From: Methylocystis sp. IM3
GTDB lineage: Bacteria > Pseudomonadota > Alphaproteobacteria > Rhizobiales > Beijerinckiaceae
Length of the DNA stretch: 64,000 nt
Direction of reading: 5' to 3'
Assembly: GCF_038070105.1 (NCBI RefSeq)
Contig: NZ_JBBPBZ010000002.1
Coordinates: forward strand, 2,244,001-2,308,000
Position numbers and translations under genes: made by a program. Position 1 is the stretch's first letter. Every line of letters starts with the position of its first letter. Below, one piece after another: positions 6,258 to 14,833 of this stretch. Under the pieces are notes generated by a model. It ran no database searches. It worked only from the letters and a program-made list of their open reading frames with translations, and was not told the origin of the DNA.

Positions 6258-7388
6258 ATGACCCATCCTGCGCCCGCCATCGCCTCTTTCCGCCGCATCG
6301 TCGTCAAGGTCGGCTCCTCGCTCCTCGTCGATCCGCAGGAAGCGTCGGCGAAGCGGAGCTGGCTCACGAGGCTGGCGGATGACATTGCGGCGCTTCATCG
6401 CGGCGGGGCGGATGTGCTCGTCGTCTCGTCGGGCGCCGTGGCGCTCGGCCGCAGCGTTCTGGGCTTTCCGCACGGCGCCCTGAAGCTCGAGGACAGCCAG
6501 GCCGCCGCCGCCGTCGGCCAGATCGCCCTCGCCCGGCTCTGGGCCGAGGCGCTGCATACGCGGGGGCTCGTCGCCGGCCAGGTGCTCGTGACCTTCGGCG
6601 ATACGGAGGAGCGGCGCCGTTACCTCTATGCGCGCGAATGCCTCACCCGCCTTCTCGCGCTGCGCGCCGTGCCCGTCATCAACGAAAACGACACGGTCGC
6701 CACGGCCGAAATTCGCTATGGCGACAATGACCGCCTCGCCGCCCGCGTCGCAACCATGGCGAGCGCCGATCTGCTGGTGCTGCTCTCGGATGTGGACGGC
6801 CTCTACACCGCGCCGCCCGCCTCCGATCCAAGCGCCAGGCACATCCCCGTCGTGCCGCGCATCACGGCGGAGATCGAGGCGATGGCGGGGGGCGCGGCCT
6901 CACAATATTCACGCGGCGGAATGCGCACCAAGATCGAGGCGGCGAAGATTGCGACGACCGGCGGCGCCCATATGGTCATCGCCGACGGCCGCGCCGAGGC
7001 GCCGATCGAGCGCATCGCCAAGGGCGAGCGCTGCACCTGGTTTCTGACGCCCTCGAACCCTGTGACGGCGCGCAAGAAATGGATCGCCGGCTCGCTGGAG
7101 CCCAAGGGCGCGGTGCATATCGACGAGGGCGCGGCCCGCGCGCTCGCCTCCGGCGCGAGCCTGCTGCCGGCGGGCGTCACCCGCGTCGAAGGCGCCTTCG
7201 CGCGGGGCGACTGCATCGTGATCCGCGACCATCGGGGCGGCGAGATCGGCCGGGGCCTCGTGACTTACGACGCCGTGGACGCGGCGAAGATCCTCGGCCG
7301 CTCGACCAAGGACATCGAGAGCCTTCTGGGCTTCAAGGGGCCGGACGAAGTCATCCACCGGGACGACATGGCGCTCGCCGGAGAGTAA
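6258..7388 (+). CDS. proB: Glutamate 5-kinase
   Basis: First enzyme of proline synthesis: phosphorylates L-glutamate with ATP to gamma-glutamyl phosphate. The amino-acid kinase domain (residues ~10-245) has [29 protein letters not shown], the metal/nucleotide loop [10 protein letters not shown] and [13 protein letters not shown]-terminal PUA domain follows (~residues 275-360: [19 protein letters not shown] to [20 protein letters not shown]). 376 aa is the usual length for the PUA-containing form. obgE and proA, the common neighbours, are not adjacent here. Feedback inhibition by proline is a family property. Confidence 0.96.
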   Translation: MTHPAPAIASFRRIVVKVGSSLLVDPQEASAKRSWLTRLADDIAALHRGGADVLVVSSGAVALGRSVLGFPHGALKLEDSQAAAAVGQIALARLWAEALHTRGLVAGQVLVTFGDTEERRRYLYARECLTRLLALRAVPVINENDTVATAEIRYGDNDRLAARVATMASADLLVLLSDVDGLYTAPPASDPSARHIPVVPRITAEIEAMAGGAASQYSRGGMRTKIEAAKIATTGGAHMVIADGRAEAPIERIAKGERCTWFLTPSNPVTARKKWIAGSLEPKGAVHIDEGAARALASGASLLPAGVTRVEGAFARGDCIVIRDHRGGEIGRGLVTYDAVDAAKILGRSTKDIESLLGFKGPDEVIHRDDMALAGE

Positions 7389-7558
7389 GCGCGTCGCTGG
7401 AGGCCCGCGATACAGCCCGCCCGGCGCGCCCGCCCTTGCCGCCAGATTTCCAAACTTTAACCTCGGCGCAGCCTTCGCCCCGTCTTGGCGCCATTCCGCA
7501 TATCCCCCATATTTCCAGTCGCCGCGCCTTATGGGCCGGTTCCTATGGGGAGAGACTG

Positions 7559-8323
7559 ATGTCACCGGAAGAACGTCAACTGCTCGTCGGGCTGTTCGAG
7601 CGCACGAAGAGCGCCGCCAACGGTCCGCGCGACCAGGAGGCGGAAACTTTCATCAACGAGCAGATCAGGCAGCAGCCGGCCGCGCCTTACCTTCTGGCGC
7701 AGACCGTCATCGTGCAGGATCAGGCCTTGCAGGGCGCCAACGCCCGCATCGAAGAGCTCGAAGCGCAGGTGAAGAATTTGCAGTCCAAGCCCGCTGGCGG
7801 TTTTCTCGGGGGGCTGTTCGCCGGCCAGCGCCAGGCCCCGCCCCCGCAGCGTCCCGCTCCCGCGGCGCCGTCAGGCCCCTGGGGCGGCGCGCCGCAGGGC
7901 GGCCGTAATCCGGTCGCGGGCGGCTATGCGCCCCAGGGCTGGGGCCAGCAGCAGGCTCCCGCCGGGCCTGATAGCGGCGGCTTCCTGAAGGGCGCGCTCG
8001 GCGCGGCCGCGGGCGTCGCGGGCGGCGTGCTGCTCGCGGACGGCATCCGCAGCCTGTTCTCCCATGGCTCGGGCTATGGGGGCATGTCCAATCTTGGCAT
8101 CGGCTCGGGCTTCACCCCGACGAGCGAGACGGTCGTGGTGAACAACTATTACGGCGACGACCCCGGCGCCGGCGGCCAGGAGGCCGGCTACGACCAGGGC
8201 TATGACGACCAGTCGCGCGTGAGCGACGCCGACTACAGCACCGACCCCGGCTTCGACGATGGAGGCGGTTTCGATGACGGCGGCGGCTTCGACGATGGCG
8301 GTGACGGCGGTTTCGACGTCTGA
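7559..8323 (+). CDS. DUF2076 family protein
   Basis: 254 aa starting MSPEERQLLVGLFERTKSAA, with a GGGGAGAG ribosome-binding site. The N-terminal helical region (1-75) is the DUF2076 signature (ETFINEQIRQQPAAPYLLAQ, a coiled stretch IEELEAQVKNLQ). A Pro/Gly/Gln-rich linker and a Gly/Ala hydrophobic patch around FLKGALGAAAGVAGGVLLAD follow, then an acidic tail with repeats of GFDDGG. Members are described as putative periplasmic or membrane-associated sensors, but there is no classic signal peptide. Function unknown. Confidence 0.85.
   Translation: MSPEERQLLVGLFERTKSAANGPRDQEAETFINEQIRQQPAAPYLLAQTVIVQDQALQGANARIEELEAQVKNLQSKPAGGFLGGLFAGQRQAPPPQRPAPAAPSGPWGGAPQGGRNPVAGGYAPQGWGQQQAPAGPDSGGFLKGALGAAAGVAGGVLLADGIRSLFSHGSGYGGMSNLGIGSGFTPTSETVVVNNYYGDDPGAGGQEAGYDQGYDDQSRVSDADYSTDPGFDDGGGFDDGGGFDDGGDGGFDV
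8257..8317 (+). repeat. Short in-frame repeat coding GFDDGG
   Basis: At the 3' end of the DUF2076 gene, units of about 18-24 bp of the type GGCTTCGACGATGGAGGC repeat several times, giving a C-terminal run of Gly, Phe and Asp. Length variation between strains would be expected here. Confidence 0.6.
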
Positions 8324-8345
8324 CGCCACGCCATGACGACAGAGA

Positions 8346-8374
8346 CCCGCCGGGAAACCGGCGGGTTTTGTTTT
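8346..8374 (+). terminator. Rho-independent terminator after DUF2076 gene
   Basis: Perfect 8-bp stem CCCGCCGG / CCGGCGGG with a GAAA tetraloop, followed by TTTTGTTTT. Confidence 0.9.
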
Positions 8375-8476
8375 GGGCGTGGGCGCCCGCTACGAGCGCG
8401 GGCATGACGGCGGCGGGAGAGTGGGCGGATGCCGGCGAGCACGCAGATGGTGTGAGAGCCACCGGCGCCTCCAACC

Positions 8477-8510
8477 CGTCATGGCCGATCTGGTCCCGGC
8501 CACCCACGCC
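8477..8510. repeat. Dispersed palindromic element (ATGGCC...GGCCA type)
   Basis: CGTCATGGCC-GATCTGGTCC-CGGCCACCCACG resembles the extragenic palindromes common in Hyphomicrobiales genomes. A related perfect palindrome lies after metK at 48748-48770. It sits in the gap between the DUF2076 terminator and the gene at 8622. Confidence 0.5.
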
Positions 8511-8621
8511 TTTCCGTCCCGACGCGCCTCCTGTGCGCCGGCGCACAAACTCCCGGCTACGCGAGGCGTAAATCCCTTCTTGTTCGCAAGACGAACGCGA
8601 CCAGAAAGAAGGGGCCCGACC

Positions 8622-8927
8622 ATGAACCGCATCTTCTCCAGCAAATCCGCCATCCGCTTCCTGCGCGTCGCGGCGATTGTCGGCGTGGTCGGGCTCGGCG
8701 CGGATGTCGGCGCTGCGGCGGCCAAGGCCCTCCTGTCGAAGCCGGACGCCGCGTCGGTCGCCACGAGCGTCTCCAGCGTGAAGCCCTTCATTCTCGCGCT
8801 CGACTCCGCGCCGGAGACGAAAGCCGAGGCCGCCCGGCAGGACTGCCGCGAGGTCGCGGTCGAGACGGACGAAGGCTATGGCGTGCGCGGGACGGTGATT
8901 CGCACGGTCTGCCGCAATGTCCTGTGA
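8622..8927 (+). CDS. Hypothetical exported protein (101 aa)
   Basis: ATG at 8622 is preceded by an AGAAAGAAGGGG purine tract. The N-terminus carries a basic stretch and a hydrophobic helix (FLRVAAIVGVVGLGADVGAA) that could be a signal peptide or anchor. The mature part has two Cys (RQDCREVAVETDEGYG, VIRTVCRNVL), possibly a disulfide. No family recognised. It converges with the dehydrogenase gene ending at 8944. Confidence 0.6.
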   Translation: MNRIFSSKSAIRFLRVAAIVGVVGLGADVGAAAAKALLSKPDAASVATSVSSVKPFILALDSAPETKAEAARQDCREVAVETDEGYGVRGTVIRTVCRNVL

Positions 8928-8943
8928 TCCGCGCCGGCGTGGA

Positions 8944-10392
8944 TCACATGCCGCCGAGGCAGACGTATTTGAGTTCGAGATAGTCGTCGAGGCCGTAACG
9001 CGAGCCCTCCCGGCCAAGACCGGATTGTTTCACCCCGCCAAACGGCGCGACCTCCGTGGAGATGAGGCTCTCGTTGACGCCGACCATGCCGAATTCCAGC
9101 CTTTCGGCCACGCGGAAGATGCGCCCCACGTCTCGACTGTAGAAATAGGCGGCGAGACCGTAGGGCGTCGCATTGGCGAGGCGGATGGCGTCCTCCTCCG
9201 TATCGAAGGGAAAGACGGGCGCCACCGGGCCGAATGTTTCCTCTTTGAAGATCAGCGCATCCGAGGGCACGTCGGCCAGGACGGTTGGCTCGAAGAACAG
9301 CCCGCCGAGCCGGTGCCGCGCGCCTCCTGTCAGGATGGTCGCGCCATGGGCGACGGCGTCCGAAATATGGCGCTCCACCTTGTCCAGAGCCGCCGCCTCG
9401 ATGAGCGGGCCGACGGCGACGCCCTCCTCCAATCCCTCGCCAACCTTCAGGGCGCTGGCCGCCTCCGCCAGGCGCCGGGCGAAAGCCTCGGCGATGCTCC
9501 GCTGCACGAGGAAGCGGTTGGCGGAGATGCAGGTCTGCCCGGAATTGCGATACTTCGTGGCGACGGCTCCTGCGACCGCGCGGTCGAGATCGGCGTCGTC
9601 GAAGACGATCAGCGGCGCATTGCCGCCGAGTTCCATCGAGCATTTCTGAATATTGTCGGCGGCCTGACGCAGGAGGATGCGGCCGACTTCGGTCGAGCCG
9701 GTGAAGGTGAGCTTGCGCACGATCGGATTGCGGGTCAGCTCCTGCCCGACGGGAGCCGGATCGAGGGCCGTCACCACATTGAGGACGCCGGCCGGCACGC
9801 CCGCGCGCTCGGCGAGTTCGGCGAGCGCCAGCGCCGAGAAGGGCGTCAGCTCCGCCGGCTTGATGACGATGGCGCAGCCCGCGCCGAGCGCCGCGGCGGC
9901 CTTGCGAGCGAGCATGGCGGAGGGGAAGTTCCACGGCGTGATCGCCGCCGCGACGCCGATCGCCTGCTTGAACACCAGCAGCCGGCGATCCACCGCGCCG
10001 GGAATGACGTCGCCATAGACGCGCCTCCCCTCCTCGGCGAACCAGTCGATGAAGGCGGCGCCATAGGCGATTTCGCCGCGCGCTTCCGCGAGGGGTTTCC
10101 CCTGCTCGGCCGTAATGATCCGCGCGAGGCGCTCCTGATCGGCCATGACGAGCTCGAACCAGCGCCGCATGATCTGCGCGCGCTCCCTGGCGGAGCGGTC
10201 GCACCACGACGGCAACGCCTTGCTGGCGGCGTCGATCGCCCGCCGCGTCTCGGCGACGCCCATGTCCGGCGCGAAGCCGAGCGTCACGCCCGTCGCGGGA
10301 TTGTGGACCGGAAAAGTTGCGCCGTTGTCGGCCGCGACCCAGGCGCCGCCAATGAAGGCGCGTTCGATGAAGGAAGGCTGCGCGTCGGTCAT
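8944..10392 (-). CDS. gabD: NAD(P)-dependent succinate-semialdehyde dehydrogenase
   Basis: 482-aa aldehyde dehydrogenase that oxidises succinate semialdehyde to succinate, the last step of 4-aminobutyrate breakdown. The catalytic Cys is in [12 protein letters not shown], the general-base Glu in MELGGNAP, and the cofactor fold is marked by TPWNFP and [13 protein letters not shown]. The late motif [13 protein letters not shown] and the ending [15 protein letters not shown] fit the SSADH (GabD) branch. A related semialdehyde is not excluded. No gabT is next to it. Confidence 0.9.
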   Translation of the reverse strand: MTDAQPSFIERAFIGGAWVAADNGATFPVHNPATGVTLGFAPDMGVAETRRAIDAASKALPSWCDRSARERAQIMRRWFELVMADQERLARIITAEQGKPLAEARGEIAYGAAFIDWFAEEGRRVYGDVIPGAVDRRLLVFKQAIGVAAAITPWNFPSAMLARKAAAALGAGCAIVIKPAELTPFSALALAELAERAGVPAGVLNVVTALDPAPVGQELTRNPIVRKLTFTGSTEVGRILLRQAADNIQKCSMELGGNAPLIVFDDADLDRAVAGAVATKYRNSGQTCISANRFLVQRSIAEAFARRLAEAASALKVGEGLEEGVAVGPLIEAAALDKVERHISDAVAHGATILTGGARHRLGGLFFEPTVLADVPSDALIFKEETFGPVAPVFPFDTEEDAIRLANATPYGLAAYFYSRDVGRIFRVAERLEFGMVGVNESLISTEVAPFGGVKQSGLGREGSRYGLDDYLELKYVCLGGM

Positions 10393-10528
10393 GGTGTTTG
10401 CGATCCGGTCTTCCGGCCGAGGGCCCTGGCAAGCTCACCTTACGCCGTTTCAGGAAGAATTTATCTCTCCGCCTTACGGTCAAGTTCAACCCAGGCGCCC
10501 CGCCTCATGTCAGATAGAAGAGCGGCGA

Positions 10529-11554
10529 TTGACGTCCAAAAAAGAAAGAAAAGAAAGAACCGTCGCCATCGTCCAAACGCAGGCGGAGAACGCAGGCGCG
10601 CAGGAGATCGCGCGGCAACTCGCCACGGGCTTCGAAAAGCGGGGCTGGCGCACGCGGCAGATTTTCTTCTACCGCCGCACCGACAGTTTCGACGACGAGA
10701 GCAACGTCTTCTTCTGCGCGCGCGAACGCCCCGCTTCGCCCGTCAGTGTGCTGAAGCTGCTCTCGGCGCTCTACTCGGAGCTGCGCCGCGCCGACCCGGC
10801 CGTCGTCGTCACCCTTCAGCATTACGGGAACATCATCGCCGCGCCGGTCGCAAAACTATCGGGCGTGCAAACCGTCATCGCCAATCAGCTTTCCGCACCC
10901 GAGGTCATCCCGCGCGCCGTCGCCCGCATCGCCAGGCGCCTGGCGCATATCGACCACGGCTTTCTGGACAAATCCTCGAACCTCTCCAAGGCCGAGGCGC
11001 GCGGCCGTCTCGGCCTGCCGCAGGACGCGGTTCTGCTCGGCTGCGCCGCGCGGCTCCACCCGCTCAAACAGCTCGATCTCGCCATCGGCCTGCTCGCGGA
11101 AAACGCCGGCCAGCATCTCGCTCTCGCCGGTCAGGGCGCCGATCTCGAGCGGCTGCGCGGCGTGGCGCTTTCTCTTGGCGTCTCCGACCGCGTGCATTTT
11201 CTCGGCGAGCTCGACGCCAGCCGGATGGGCGCTTTCCTCGCAGCGCTTGATTGTTTCGTTTTTCCGAGCGCCGCCGAGAGCTTCGGCCTCGCGCCGGTCG
11301 AAGCCGCCCAGGCGGGCCTCCCCGTCGTCGCCAATGATCTCCCTGTTCTGCGCGACGTGCTTTCCATCGACGACGCCAGTTGCGCACTCTTCGTCGATGC
11401 GAGGGACACAAGGGCTTTTGCCCACGCGGTCGAGCGCGTTCTGAAAGACGGCGCTTTGAGCGCCTCTCTCACGGGGGCCGGGCGGCGGCTCTGCCAGCGG
11501 TTTCCGCTCGATCGAATGATCGACCAGTATCTCGCACTGATGGAATCGGCATGA
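10529..11554 (+). CDS. Glycosyltransferase family 4
   Basis: The TTG at 10529 is preferred because AGAAGAG stands upstream and the protein then begins MTSKKERKERTVAIVQTQAE. 341 aa with a GT-B fold. The C-terminal half holds the donor-sugar site: AARLHPLKQLDLAI, LAGQGADLERLRGVA, VHFLGEL and the E-x7-E pattern PSAAESFGLAPVEAAQAGLP. A retaining transfer of a nucleotide-activated sugar to a surface glycan follows from the family. Its stop overlaps the next start (ATGA), so the two are translationally coupled. Confidence 0.88.
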   Translation: MTSKKERKERTVAIVQTQAENAGAQEIARQLATGFEKRGWRTRQIFFYRRTDSFDDESNVFFCARERPASPVSVLKLLSALYSELRRADPAVVVTLQHYGNIIAAPVAKLSGVQTVIANQLSAPEVIPRAVARIARRLAHIDHGFLDKSSNLSKAEARGRLGLPQDAVLLGCAARLHPLKQLDLAIGLLAENAGQHLALAGQGADLERLRGVALSLGVSDRVHFLGELDASRMGAFLAALDCFVFPSAAESFGLAPVEAAQAGLPVVANDLPVLRDVLSIDDASCALFVDARDTRAFAHAVERVLKDGALSASLTGAGRRLCQRFPLDRMIDQYLALMESA

Positions 11555-13080
11555 CGCGCATTCTCATCGTCGTCTCGCCGGCGCGATTCATGCGCTGGCA
11601 GCAACGACTACGGGAAAGGCTAGCGAAACGCTGGCCCGAGGCGGAAATCGCTTTCCGGTTCGACCTGCAGGCGGACGACGGGCCCGCCTCGATCACACAG
11701 CTTCTCACGCTGGAGCGCCTGATTCTGCGGCGCGACCGACTGGCTCTTTGTGATCGGCTCCCGGCGCCTCCGCATCCAGGCGACGATGGCGACGCCGACA
11801 TCATCCTCGACCTGACAGGCAAGACGGATGTGACCCGCGCCGCAAGAGCGTTGCGTCCGCTCTATGATGGATTCGACACCGATCAGGCGGCTGTCGATGC
11901 GATCCTCTCAGGCGCCGCGCCGACGCTTGCCGTCGAGGACGCGGTCGCCGGCGGCATCGTCGCGGAAGGCCTCCCCTCCTTCGAATGCGAGCCCTTCCTG
12001 ACCAATTGTCTGGACGCCGTCTATTCGCGGATCTCCTTCCTGATCGAACAGGCGATCGCGCATCCTGGCCCCTCGACGCCGCGTCATTCGTCGATCCAGC
12101 GTCGTCCGCCGACGCAGTTCCGCTATTTCGCAAAGTCGATTGCGCGTCACGCCGCGAGCGCAGTTTTTCACCTGTGCTGCCATTCGCCCCACTGGCGCGT
12201 CGGGTGGCGCTACAACGACGGTCCAGGCGCGCTCGAGACGGGAACGCTCGCGGGACCCGCCTGGACGCCTCTCTACGACAGTGGCATGGGCTTCGCCGCC
12301 GATCCCTTTCCCATCGATTGGCGCGGGAGTATGGGCGTCTTTTTCGAGTCGATGGACTATCGCAGCGGAAAAGGGTCGATCCGTTTTCAGCCCTTCGGTC
12401 CGAACGGCCCGACCGGGGAGGCCGTAACCGCACTGTCGGAGCCGTGGCATCTTTCCTACCCCTTTCTCATCGAGGAGGGCGGCGTCCTCTACATGGTCCC
12501 GGAAGCCTCGGCGTCGGGCGCCGTCACGCTCTATCGCTGCGTGAGTTTCCCGGATCGCTGGGAGCCCGTCGCAAGGCTCCTCGACACGATCGAGGCCGCG
12601 GACGCCACGATCTTTCAACATGGCGGGCGCTACTGGATGACCTCGGTCGTGCGCGACGGCTATGGCGGTTATTCCGATACGCTGGCCATTCACCATGCCA
12701 GCAGCCTTTTCGGTCCGTGGCGACCGCATGCGCTCTCGCCGGTTCTCATAGATTCCTGCTTCGCGCGGCCCGCCGGCGCCGTCGTCACAACGCCGCACGG
12801 ACTCTACCGCCCGGCGCAGGATTGCGCCAAAGGATATGGCAAGGCGCTGTCGATCATGCGCATCGACCGTCTCGATCCCGAGACTTTCCAGCAGTCCCCG
12901 GTAAGCCGAATGGCGCCTGGCGCGCCATGGCCCGGCGGGCGCCTGCATACGCTCAACCGTTTTGGTCGACTCGAATGTATCGATGGCGCGATACTGGCGC
13001 CGAAAAGCCTGCCCCTGCGCCGGCTCGTGAGACGGCGCATTGACGATCGCGTGCCGAGCGTCGGGCTGGCGGGTAAGTGA
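11551..13080 (+). CDS. Formyltransferase-like / GIPC-transferase-like fusion
   Basis: 509 aa. Residues ~1-170 (MTRILIVVSPARFMRWQQRL; DIILDLTGK) resemble the degenerate formyltransferase-like N-terminus found in some polysaccharide-cluster proteins. Residues ~215-490 form a glucosamine inositolphosphorylceramide transferase-like, five-bladed propeller-type domain: GMGFAADPFPIDWRG, FFESMDYRSGKGSI, EPWHLSYPFLIEEGG, YMVPEASASGAVTLYRC, IEAADATIFQHGGRYWM, then YRPAQDCAKGYGKALSIMRI. Such domains occur in plant sphingolipid glycosyltransferases and in bacterial capsule/EPS loci. The donor and acceptor here are unknown. Translationally coupled to the GT4 gene. Confidence 0.75.
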   Translation: MTRILIVVSPARFMRWQQRLRERLAKRWPEAEIAFRFDLQADDGPASITQLLTLERLILRRDRLALCDRLPAPPHPGDDGDADIILDLTGKTDVTRAARALRPLYDGFDTDQAAVDAILSGAAPTLAVEDAVAGGIVAEGLPSFECEPFLTNCLDAVYSRISFLIEQAIAHPGPSTPRHSSIQRRPPTQFRYFAKSIARHAASAVFHLCCHSPHWRVGWRYNDGPGALETGTLAGPAWTPLYDSGMGFAADPFPIDWRGSMGVFFESMDYRSGKGSIRFQPFGPNGPTGEAVTALSEPWHLSYPFLIEEGGVLYMVPEASASGAVTLYRCVSFPDRWEPVARLLDTIEAADATIFQHGGRYWMTSVVRDGYGGYSDTLAIHHASSLFGPWRPHALSPVLIDSCFARPAGAVVTTPHGLYRPAQDCAKGYGKALSIMRIDRLDPETFQQSPVSRMAPGAPWPGGRLHTLNRFGRLECIDGAILAPKSLPLRRLVRRRIDDRVPSVGLAGK

Positions 13081-13083
13081 AGA

Positions 13084-14463
13084 TCAGCCGGGCGTGCGAT
13101 TGCTCCCTGCAGGCCCGGCCACGCCATGCAAACCCGCACGCAAACTTATGCGCAGGGGCGCGATGAGGCTGAGGATCGAGGGATCGACGCCGGTCTCGCG
13201 ACGGCAGACCACCGAAAGCAGTACGAAGAGCGGCACATTGATCAGCGCCCAGCCCAAGGCGGCGCCAGGCGCCCCGAAAAGCCAGGCGAGAAGCGCGGTC
13301 AGCGCGACCCGCGCGATGGTCGCAACGCCCATGACCCGCGAATAGAGCTTTTCCTGGCCTGTCGTCAGCAACACCACCGGCGCCGAACCGCAGGCGGACA
13401 TCAGGAAGCACCCGGTCGCAAGGATGATGAGAGTCACATAATCGGCCGCATAGCGTCCCCCGAAAACGGTCAACAGACTTCCGCCAAAAAAGAGAATGAG
13501 GAGCCAAAGCGGAGCGAGCATCGCAATCGACAGCAGCGCGATCGACCGCAGCATTTCCTGGAGCCTGGATGTCTGGCCGGAAAAATAGAGATTGGCGCTT
13601 CGCGCCATCGTGACGGTGTTGAGCCCCGACATCGCCATGAGGAAGACATTGGCGATGCGGGCCGCCGCGAAATAGTCTCCTGCCGCGGCCGACGACGCGA
13701 CATAGCCGATCAGCATGACGTCGAAATACATGCTCGCGGCTTCGAGCACCGCCGACTGCCACATCGGAAAGCTGCGAGCGAGCCATTTGCGCCAGTCAGA
13801 GCAGCTCGTCGCCGGAACTGCATGCATGCGATAGACACGCCGCACAAAAATCAACGCGAAAGCCAGGGAGAAAACTTGACCCACGGCGGCGGCGCCGAAA
13901 AACCCGGCGAGCGTGAGATCGTGATGGAAGACCGACCAGACCATCACGAGAAGCAGCAGACCGCGCCAGATCAGCTCGCGTGAGATCTCGGAGGCCACGA
14001 AGCCAGCGATGGGTCGGGTCGAATGAGACGAATAATGCAGGATCGTTTGTGTGAGCAGGAAAAATGCGCCAGCCAGCACCGCGGTCTGCGACACGCCGGT
14101 AAAAAGAAGCGGGGTCAAAACGATCATGCCTGCGACGAAAACGGCGCCCGAGAGCAGCGTCAGCAACCATCCGAAGCGGTAGGCGCCCCACGCCCGCGCA
14201 TAATCGTTTCCGCCAGCATATTCGCCGAATGAGCGCGCGATGAGCGTGTCTTGTCCAAAGACAGCGGCGACTGCAAGAAATCCGATGGCGTTGAACCAGA
14301 TGGCAAGGCGGCCGAACTCGTCGGCGGTCATCGCGCGCGCCGCAAGAGTGAAAAGAGCGAGCGTCATCAGCGCGCCGCCGGCCCTGATCGCCATGCCGCC
14401 GACAGCCGCCGCAGCCGGTCGTGATTTCAGCCAGCCTGTCAAAGTCGAGAGGCGCTCGTGCAT
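13084..14463 (-). CDS. Polysaccharide flippase (Wzx/PST-type)
   Basis: 459-aa integral membrane protein of the MOP superfamily that flips lipid-linked glycan units across the inner membrane. Twelve to fourteen hydrophobic segments are visible, starting with GGMAIRAGGALMTLALFTLA. Typical are the N-terminal ADEFGRLAIWFNAIGFLAV motif and LEAASMYFDVMLIGYVASSA in the middle. AGGGA lies upstream of the ATG. It ends three bases from the convergent transferase gene, with which it likely forms one glycan pathway. Confidence 0.85.
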   Translation of the reverse strand: MHERLSTLTGWLKSRPAAAAVGGMAIRAGGALMTLALFTLAARAMTADEFGRLAIWFNAIGFLAVAAVFGQDTLIARSFGEYAGGNDYARAWGAYRFGWLLTLLSGAVFVAGMIVLTPLLFTGVSQTAVLAGAFFLLTQTILHYSSHSTRPIAGFVASEISRELIWRGLLLLVMVWSVFHHDLTLAGFFGAAAVGQVFSLAFALIFVRRVYRMHAVPATSCSDWRKWLARSFPMWQSAVLEAASMYFDVMLIGYVASSAAAGDYFAAARIANVFLMAMSGLNTVTMARSANLYFSGQTSRLQEMLRSIALLSIAMLAPLWLLILFFGGSLLTVFGGRYAADYVTLIILATGCFLMSACGSAPVVLLTTGQEKLYSRVMGVATIARVALTALLAWLFGAPGAALGWALINVPLFVLLSVVCRRETGVDPSILSLIAPLRISLRAGLHGVAGPAGSNRTPG

Positions 14464-14833
14464 CGGATGATCCCTACCAGTCCGCGAGACTTAAGCTGCG
14501 CCATTGTGCCGCGCAACGGCAATTCGCGAATGTGGTTAGCCGGTGGGGAGAGCGACCTCCAACAAGGCGCGCATGACCCGGGCGTCGATCGAGCCCGTCT
14601 CGTCGAGAACAGCTCTTACGCGAGCGGCTTGTCGCCGCTCACGATTGCTTGCGCCGCCCGCGAACTGACCCGACGCATCTTGGAAGCGACGAGCAGCCAG
14701 ACGCGTCGCAGCCTGAGCGCCCTCTAGGAACCTTGCGCAAACCCACTGGCAAGTCGCCAAAAACCGACATAATCTTAAGGGAACCATAGGCTGCGCGGCG
14801 ACCGCCGCCCTCCCCTGCCTCGAGGTCGTTTTT
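14464..14833. other. Intergenic gap without recognised feature
   Basis: About 370 bp between the divergent flippase and yejA genes. Open frames on both strands (for example minus 14536-14787) lack ribosome-binding sites and recognisable composition. Promoters of both genes must lie here, but no convincing -35/-10 pair stands out. Confidence 0.4.

Noticed and set aside
14536-14787. An 83-codon minus-strand frame between flippase and yejA genes
   Set aside because: No ribosome-binding site or recognisable family, and composition does not stand out from the other frames.
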